A stretch of DNA of 64,000 nucleotides from Termitomyces sp. T153 (lineage: Eukaryota > Basidiomycota > Agaricomycetes > Agaricales > Lyophyllaceae): positions 682,001 through 746,000 of the forward strand of contig JACKQL020000012.1 of NCBI GenBank assembly GCA_018296165.2, given 5' to 3'. The notes beneath the pieces were generated by a model. The model made no database searches. It was not told the origin of the DNA and saw nothing but the letters and a program-made list of their open reading frames with translations. Within the stretch, counting starts at the first letter, position 1; each line of letters opens with the position of its first letter. Positions 56,625-64,000 of the stretch are shown here, piece after piece. The translations under genes were made by a program, and so were the position numbers.

Positions 56625-59571
56625 TTACAACTTAACAAGCAAATGTTGGGAGGCCGGAGTAGGCCTACGCCTTGGCTTACGACCATTTATCTTCCTCGTA
56701 AACTTCGATTTCTCCAGATTGTCACGCACGCGTCTCTGGATCCCCTCTTCCAAGCGTTTGAGGCCTTCAAACGGTGGCATTGGGTTTGTGAGCGCAATAA
56801 TAGGAGCACTGGGTATCACGAAGAACTCGTGTGCAGTATCGAATTCATATTCAGTCTCATGCTGCGTTATCTTTTGCAGAATCTTCTTGCATGTCGTCTC
56901 GTTGTCCGTAGCAGGATAGGCAAAGAGACCACAGATAACGCTATGGTAACCTCCCCGTTTGGAATCAAATCTGTTGGCGAGTCTATCCAGCGCATTCAGA
57001 CTGTCAATGTGAATATTTGGGTTCGATATAGGAGCAGAAACTTCATTTTTGATCTGCAACAAGTCGTGTTAGTGCAAGCAACTGGGTATCGTAATTTGTA
57101 TGACGTACATTTTTCCAAAATTTAGCGGGGTTGACGCTCTTGATCGCTGAGATCATATCTGTTCTCCTCGTTAATGTAGTCCCTTTCTCCCTGTACTTCA
57201 CTTGAAGTGCAACAGTAACAAGTTCACCCCCTTCTAACTGTAGTCGAAACATCAAGTCCGGCCCAAAAAATTCATCTGGAAACAGGAATGGTGCATTTAT
57301 TCCGAAATTCAACCACTGGAGATCATCTGATGGATTCGTTGATGTGTAACCAAGAATATTTGATGGTGATGAAGCGCCTTCAATCACATAGCCGTAAGAC
57401 TTGTCCACCTTATTGTCAAACGGGAAGACGACAGGAGCAACCCTGAACTCTCGACTGGAGTCAATCCAGCAGGAAACCAGTCTAGCCTTTCTGTTTTCAA
57501 GCAGTTTCGGCTTTCCGAGATTGTGAGCAAATCTGAAAAACGCAGAGAGCGGTGTGAACTCTCGGAAGATATGTGCCAGACATATAGCTATATATCGTTC
57601 CAGCCCGTTCTGATCTGATGAATTTTGGTTGATATCTTTCAGGAAATATTGGTGTCTCGAAGACCAGCAGGAGCTTAACCAGAAATCGGCTGCAAGATAT
57701 GCAAGAGGTTCATCGAAGGTGGCCGCTTTACCATCTGGATATCGAGCAAACCCACACTCGACCAGTTTGCTATCGACCAAACCTTCGCCGCTGGTCTCGA
57801 AGTCAGTGCGTCCGCGTAATAATCGATGGTTCACTAGTCTCTGTATTGAGTTCATCAGGTCATTCCGGGATATATGATCCAACACGGCAGCTGTCAACAC
57901 GCTTAAGAACTCAACGAAACCAAAGCACAACACGAGCGAAAGTTACTAACCTCTGTCAAGATTAAAGGGGGCCGGGAGATCGATCGGTGACTTAGGCATT
58001 GGACCCTCTAATTGTTCCCAGTGTGTTCCATCTGTAGGAGAGAAGTGTGTTATGGCTCGAATATAAGATGTGAGGAGCTGGTGGCAGTATTGGAAATCGT
58101 GGAGGATGAGGCACTGAACAAATGATGCGATGAACCGTGGCCTGTTAAGAGAGCGTTAGGGATCAAGATGGAATTCTTGTTCAATCAGTAGGGTAACGTA
58201 CCGCCCAACCAGCCAATACCTAGCACGCCTGGAAAGTTCTTTCCCGATAGGGCTCTTTAGATAACGTGATGGAATGTAATGGTTCAAGTAACTGTCGATC
58301 TGCTCGTCTTTGTCGATGAATGAACCAGTACTGGTGATTGCACTTTCGAGCTGTCCGGTGAACTTGCCCACAGTCGAACTAATAGCACATCGTATATGTT
58401 GGATATTCAAAGATGTTCCTGTGATTACGAAGTGCATGCCTATTGACCAAACCTTCAACAACTCGCGCAAGGCAGGTCGAGGATCAGATCCAGTTTGGCC
58501 ACCACGAAAGGCATCCGGAAACAGATCGCTGGCGTTTTGGACTTCGTCTATAACACAGAATATAGGAATTCGATCACCAGGTGGTAACGATCCGGGAACT
58601 AGACTCTCAAGAAACAGTTGACATTCTGCCAAGATTATGTCGCTATCACTCAATTTTGGGATGTGACAGAGAAGAGTAGTCAGTTCCAGCAACAGATCAG
58701 GACAATGAGAATGCGCTAGGAGCCGACTATCGAGTTGCACAAAAAGCCAGATCCTCTTGAGCTCAGCGATTGTGGTTATCTTCCCTTGAGCTTCGTATGC
58801 TGCTAATAGACATTGGAAAACCATGAGACGAGCAACTAAAACTGCTCTGAAACACCTCCGTGCGCATCTCTCATTCGAGGCTAGGTGTTGGCTGTTGACC
58901 ACATGTTCAATTAACCCACATTTGTTGAGATATCCAGAATCACTCGGATCAAGCACAACGTCAAGGTCAGTTGAGCCACATTCACTGACACTTCTTTTGC
59001 AAGTGAAATAAAAGCCCCATTCCTTGCAAAGTCCTTCAAGAACAAGTCTGGTCTTTCCTGCCCCAGAAGTATTGAACAACACTCTACGTATCCGTTACAG
59101 AAGTTAGCATAGTTATCTTTTTCAGAAGGGTCAAAACTCACGAGTGATTGAGGCCATATTGTGGCCCTTTGTTGCAGAAAATCTCTCGCAGTCTCTCTTC
59201 CCGTAAAGTGAGCTCTTCAAGAGCAATTGGGTTTTTTTCTGGGATTTCTCCAAGCCGATGTAGGAGCAAGGATGGTTTGTGATTGATGGTCGGAATTCTG
59301 AGATTTTTGAAGTGTTCGACGATGTCTGGATTTGCTGTATCTGAACGCCAAGGGTCAAAGAGCTCCATTTTCCAGTTGAGGATTTCGCATAGGCGGATAT
59401 ATGCGTGGTCCATCGCATCCTTAAATTGTTTGGAGCGACCTGATGGGGTTCTAGCTGAGTTCAACCGCAACGTGTCTTCATCTTCCTCTGATCGGATATT
59501 GTTAATGCGAGACGACAATGACAATCAGGAAAGATACAGACTCGAGGAGGCCAGATATCTCTGAATGTCAT
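56625..59571 (-). CDS. CRN-like P-loop NTPase with PD-(D/E)XK nuclease core
   Basis: Large NTPase of the Crinkler-like group, predicted to couple ATP hydrolysis to a C-terminal restriction-type nuclease. Minus-strand exons 59571-59542, 59485-59142, 59083-58202, 58141-57951, 57890-57109 and 57053-56625 give 885 residues. Walker A is NTSGAGKTRLVLEGLC, with WGFYF after it. Walker B is PIFCVIDEVQNA. The sensor-like strand is HFVITGTSLN. A GRPRFIASFV segment after RYWLV is typical. The C-terminal domain (from about 57400) has FGPDLMFRLQ ... VTVALQVKYREKG, a D-(Q)xK nuclease core. The last 140 residues end in a basic stretch KINGRKPRRRP. The first 30-nt exon is tentative: no ATG lies upstream in the second exon's own frame, so a small first exon is needed. 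No frame breaks. Confidence 0.85.
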
Positions 59572-60194
59572 TGATGTTGTGCTGCAAGTAAGTTTGCATG
59601 GTCGATATCGCGAAGTGATGCTCAAAGTGTATTCCAAAGATCGGTGCAGCATCTTAAATGCATGGTCATAGAAAACAACAATCCCTAATCAAGAACAAAC
59701 TCTTCTCCATGTAGACCGTGTTATTCATGTTGCCAGCGAGGGATAAACAAACCAGCTGATCACAAAGCCTGGACCCACAGTCACAAATCAAGAGACAAAA
59801 CGTTGGCTAGACGACCACCTGAAAAGAAATACAATGGCAAATGATTGTGCCTATATCTTGTATTTTGAGACCTTCAACTGTCGCTGTTTGGTGTGAATCT
59901 TTGGTCGGAGGAAAGGAAACAGAGAACTGCGGTTGGATGCGTACTCACTCTGGACTTGTTCTTTTCATCGTTTGAATGAGATGGTCGTTGAAAGTTGGAA
60001 CATTTACGTCCTGCGTCTTTTCAAGCTCTGCAGCTGGTTCCTCCAAGTTTAAATAGACCGCGTGAAAAGAAATGGAAAGATAATTGTCACCGTCACGATC
60101 GGTCACATAAGCGACCTTCGACACTTAAGAGTGATTCACCCTTTTCGGTCTGTCACTTAACAAGCGTTAACGCAGTCCGACTCATCCGATACAA
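59572..60194. promoter_or_regulatory. Divergent region between the two CRN-like genes
   Basis: About 620 bp between start codons of head-to-head paralogues. Contains short minus- and plus-strand frames without support. No TATA or known motif identified with confidence. Confidence 0.5.
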
Positions 60195-63100
60195 ATGGAC
60201 GCTATATTAGACGATTTCCCGCCCCTCCATGACTATGATACTGCTGCACGACTTCTCTCCCAACTGTGTCCAGATTCCGTAAAGGACAGCGTTGAAAATG
60301 ACCTTGGCTCTCCAGAATCATTTGCGTGCTTGCTCTACAGGAACCCAAGTCTTTTCCGTCGCGTCGAGGATGCACGAGCATCGAGAAACTTGGAAGATTT
60401 CGAGAACATCTGGAACACTTGCAGAAGTGCGTCCAGTTGTCTCCGTCGATTTGGCTTTCTCTTCATACTTGTCAGACTCTTTCACTCGTGCAAAGTATCA
60501 AACGGAACGTCTTGCTCGCCGTGAAAACATTCCTCTCATTCTTGGAAAAATTTCGGCCAACTTAAATGATCTGATCAATGGCAAGATGAAACGGCGTCCT
60601 TGGACTCTGGACGGAAGTAATATAGACGGCACATCGGATGTTGAAAAAGTAAATTTGAGTTCCTTTCCAGAAATGTACGGACCGCCTTCGATGCTTTTCC
60701 ATGAGTTGGGGAGTTTTCAAGACGACTCCGTCCTGAGGGAGCGTGTTCAGCGACTATTCCGCAAAGGCCATGATACGTATGTTCAACTTCTCTTTTTGTA
60801 AAGTTTTGTGGACCTCACTGTGTTATACAGGTTTTTAGTCAATGCATCGGCAACTGGCAAGACCCGTTTGCTTTATGAGGGTCTCTGCCAGCACTGGGGA
60901 CTCTATATAACCTCTCATGCGGATGAAGGTGAAGCCCGTGCGCTCCAAACAACTCTGGACGGACGCATTTATGACGAAGAAGATCTTGTGCGAAATCTTC
61001 CACACAAATCTGCCCTGGGATTTGACTCCATCTTAGCCAGAAACAGAGAGATCGCAAATCGTCATTTCTCTGCTGTACTTCTGGCACATCTCCTCATTCT
61101 AAAAGACTTCTTGAAAGCTTGTAACGTTGACAAGAGAATTGAGGAAATACATAAACGTCGGTGGCTTCTTGCTCAACTAGCATACCGGAATCTAGACAGC
61201 TCAGACCCTTTCCGAGAGATCTTGGTCGCAGTCGAATCAGAGCCCTTGGAATTCATCAGCGAACAACTATCAAAGGTCATCAAGGACATACGAATCCTGT
61301 TACCTGAGTCCGTAAGGACGGACGGACTTTTCATTGTCATCGATGAGGCAAACGTGGCAGTTCAGGAAATTTGGTTCTCTGACTCCAGGGATTCGGGACG
61401 ATACCCTGCTCTCAAAGAGATTATACGAAGTTGGAGAGACCACCTTGCTTTGTTTGAAGACGTTCCTATCAATTTTGTGGTTGCAGGAACTGAAATCCCT
61501 CAGAGCGACTTTCCACCATTTTCACAAGAATGGTCCTCGTGGAGATGGACATCGGATACGGGTGCTTTTGATGGCCCAGAAACTCAGAAGCGATACGTTC
61601 TCTCATTTCTTCCTGCATCTCTTGCGCAGACTCCAAGAGCAGAAGCTCTCTTCAAGCGCATTTGGGACTGGTGCAGGCCAAGGCAAGCTCTTCCTTTTTG
61701 ATATCAAAACTACTAATGTCCTGGATTGCAGATATAGGCTAACTGCCAGTCTTGTAGCCATGCTGTTGATGGACGGGATGGTCCATCCCCATGGTGTCCT
61801 CAATGAGTATGTTAAAACGCTCACGGGTTTTGCTACGTTTGATGCCGAAACTGTGAAGCATATTTCGGAGGAAGGACCTTGTATAATCAAGAAATTCTTT
61901 TCTAACATTGGAAGCATTGTTAGAGGTGAGAAAATGGGCTACGTGCCAATGGACCTCCTTCATTGACCTTTGTTTTTAGGGCGCCCTCCTGTGAAATCGA
62001 CAACACATGAAGTTATCATGCACTACATCATTATTGGTCATCATCCCTCCTTCTTTGGGATCGACAGAGTAGATCTCGTTAGTTCTGGTGTCGGCCAATT
62101 CAAAGACAAAGAGATGCGTCAGATATCTTTGGATCAGCCGGGACCTCTCATCGCTGCTGCTATCTGGCTCTCAGGTAGGGTTACCCTTGACGAGCGGCCA
62201 CGATCGTTGACTTCATTCAATGATTTTTGCTTTTATACGCGAGGTCACTGGGCCAATGGCGAAACCTATGCATCAGCAAGCTACATTGCTTTGTACTTTG
62301 CTCACGTCTTCAAAACTGCAGACGATCGTGTCTTTTCCGATATTTTTACCATCCCGACTTCTCCCGCATGGCTGGCCGCGAATCGAAAGTTCCCTACGCA
62401 GCTGGTCAAATTGCAGAAAAATGACGATGGTGTAATCGAAGAAATGATTGTTACGCCATCTGCCCTTCTTCCTGATTCCCCTCCTCTTGGGTACTCAGCA
62501 CCTTCCGCTGCTGATGTCCTTGCTTGGTTGCGACATGAACGCCCCGGAGTCTTTTGTGTTTGCCCTCCTGATTGCGAAGCTGACCTTATATTTGTTCTGA
62601 AGCGCTGCGAGGGGTATGTGTGGATCGTTCTTCGCACCGCGGGACGTGGTTCAACGGTCTCACTCGACCCAGAATATGTGTATCCCGAATTTGATTTCTC
62701 CGAAGACGGGGTATGTTTTGCTTTCCCTTCTTTCTGCTCCCCGATAATGAAGCAGCTGAATGATCATCATCAGTTGCCTCCTTGGTGTGCTAATATGAAA
62801 ACACTCAGTCCGGATGAGCTCTGGCCGGAATATGAGCATCTTACCGTAGAAAATTTATTTTCCCGAAGTGAAGTACGTCTCTCTCTCTATTTTGTTGATG
62901 ATTTGTAACACGGGAAGATCAGATGGATAGTGAACGTGTAACTCCGTTATCTGACGACCTTTTGGATGCTTTTCAAGCACTTCCGAATGGTCTTGCGCCT
63001 GCCGGTCAGCTTTCGATGCTGCGTGTGATAGCGACTTTCCCCTTGGAACCTACTCTACATCGAAAGAGGATGAAGGTATCTCCTGTGGCCGTACTCAATA

Positions 63101-63459
63101 CTGCAACTTTCAAAACTGTTACGGAGGGTATTTCACCTGGAGATCTCATTCAAACTCTGGTGTTTAGCATGCAGAACAAAAGGTCCTCCGAATATCCAGA
63201 TGATACCTTTTCAGTTGTCAAGCCATTGTCTTCAAAGAAACGTAATACGAAACGCAAAGCACTGCAAACTTCCACCGAGGCTTCACCGCAGAAGAATGTT
63301 CTCGAACGTCGAGATTCGTCCGACGGCTCTGACACGGACATGACTCCTGATATGGACCTTCCTTCAGAACCTGCAGAGGAAAAGGTTGTGACACGAGCGA
63401 AGAAAGCGAAAAGAACACGAAAGAGAAAAGGTGTTCAATCAAGAGTTGCAAAGTCGTGA
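60195..63459 (+). CDS. CRN-like P-loop NTPase paralogue with degenerate nuclease core
   Basis: Exons 60195-60357, 60425-60776, 60831-61682, 61732-61925, 61980-62872 and 62923-63459 give 996 residues, phases all agreeing. Start MDAILDDFPPLHDYDTAARL. Walker A NASATGKTRLLYEGLC with WGLYI, Walker B LFIVIDEANVA, sensor strand INFVVAGTEIP, then CRPRYRLTASLVAMLL matching GRPRFIASFV of the other gene. The nuclease position reads EADLIFVLKR ... VWIVLRTAGRG, so the aligned QVK is replaced by RTA. A 180-residue C-terminal extension has basic clusters (SSKKRNTKRKALQ, AKKAKRTRKRKG) likely to be nuclear signals. The intron at 61683-61731 has a GC donor (AG|GCAAGC). The first intron (60358-60424) is inferred from phase only. 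The neighbour at 56.6-59.6 kb is a divergent paralogue. Confidence 0.83.
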
Positions 63460-64000
63460 ACAAAATCCATCTCGTGAAATCATGTATGCTCGATGTATCA
63501 TTTGTAATCTCCTTGATGTAGCATTGGAATTTCCCCCAGTTTTGTATAGGATGGTTTGCCTATCATACATCTCCAAATGTTTGTTTTGGCGCTTGGAATT
63601 TGGAATGGATATGCATTAAATAGCCCCTCTATGTATAATTTTCACTAGCGGTTTCTTGGCTGACATCTCTTCCGACTTTATGAGTATTATTACGTCTGGA
63701 TTAGAAGGTCAGCCTCATATAGGAACAAGATGGATTTACTACATTATTTGTTCATTGACGGCATATTCACTCCGAAACATAGCATGTAACGGCCCACAAT
63801 GAGTGAAACGAACTTCTCTCTCAAGGTACTTAATTAGGAAGAAATTTAAGCGCCTCGAGTAGATGTGCGGCCGTAGGATAAGTTTGGTCCTCGTAGATGA
63901 CAGGGTGCGGAGAATGCATGAGGAAATATGAATACTCGGAGTTCGCGTCGAATAAAATACGCTTAGGTTGATGCAGTTGAGGTTCTGGAAAGGGCGGAGG
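63460..64000. other. Intergenic, right end of window
   Basis: No supported gene. Normal CpG content. Confidence 0.5.

Noticed and set aside
60326..60565. Frameshift in the plus CRN-like gene
   Set aside because: An intron at 60358-60424 has GT-AG ends and the right phase, so no frameshift is needed. It remains the least certain of the introns.

Overview
The window reads as nuclear DNA of a filamentous basidiomycete, most likely an Agaricomycete. Its genes carry many short introns of about 45-70 nt. The retroelements are fungal Ty3/gypsy chromodomain elements and a Ty1/copia element. Two large NTPase-nuclease genes resemble the Crinkler (CRN)-like families that are expanded in Agaricomycetes. 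The species cannot be named from the sequence alone.

Layout: (1) 0.1-2.3 kb, an intact MFS sugar transporter gene with 11 exons. (2) About 3.6-29.4 kb, a nest of decayed transposons almost free of CpG. It holds an old gypsy element (A, about 5.4-18.2 kb) broken by several LTRs and a small CACTG-ended MITE, an unidentified transposon-associated ORF (18.7-21.8 kb), and a complete gypsy element (B, 21,939-29,345, target duplication GGGAT). Inside B sits a younger, CpG-rich solo LTR (23,492-24,811, target duplication TCCAT). (3) 29.4-35.1 kb, a gene island with a CACTG-ended element, a degenerate kinase-like gene on the minus strand (31.2-32.4 kb) and a 391-residue protein of unknown function (33.2-34.7 kb). 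(4) 35.1-52.7 kb, a second transposon block: a copia element (35,130-40,774), LTR fragments, a decayed cysteine-rich ORF, a solo LTR (target duplication ACTAG) and a complete minus-strand gypsy element (C, 45,707-51,696, target duplication GTGAG). (5) 53.4-63.5 kb, a dense set of intact genes: SAP18 (minus), a LARP7/Pof8-like La-related protein (plus), and two divergently transcribed CRN-like P-loop NTPase genes (56.6-59.6 kb minus; 60.2-63.5 kb plus).

The main themes are as follows. The transposon blocks show CpG to TpG/CpA decay. It stops sharply inside one copia element, whose two LTRs differ at every CpG. It also appears to have removed the second catalytic Asp of the reverse transcriptase in three separate elements, because GAC-GAC or GAC-GAT contains a CpG. 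The head-to-head CRN-like pair is the best candidate for an under-described system: one member keeps a D...QVK nuclease core, while the other has an intact NTPase but RTA in place of the QVK. Exon structures for the transporter, SAP18, LARP7-like, 391-residue and both CRN-like genes were worked out by hand from splice sites and phase, and each sums to a whole number of codons.
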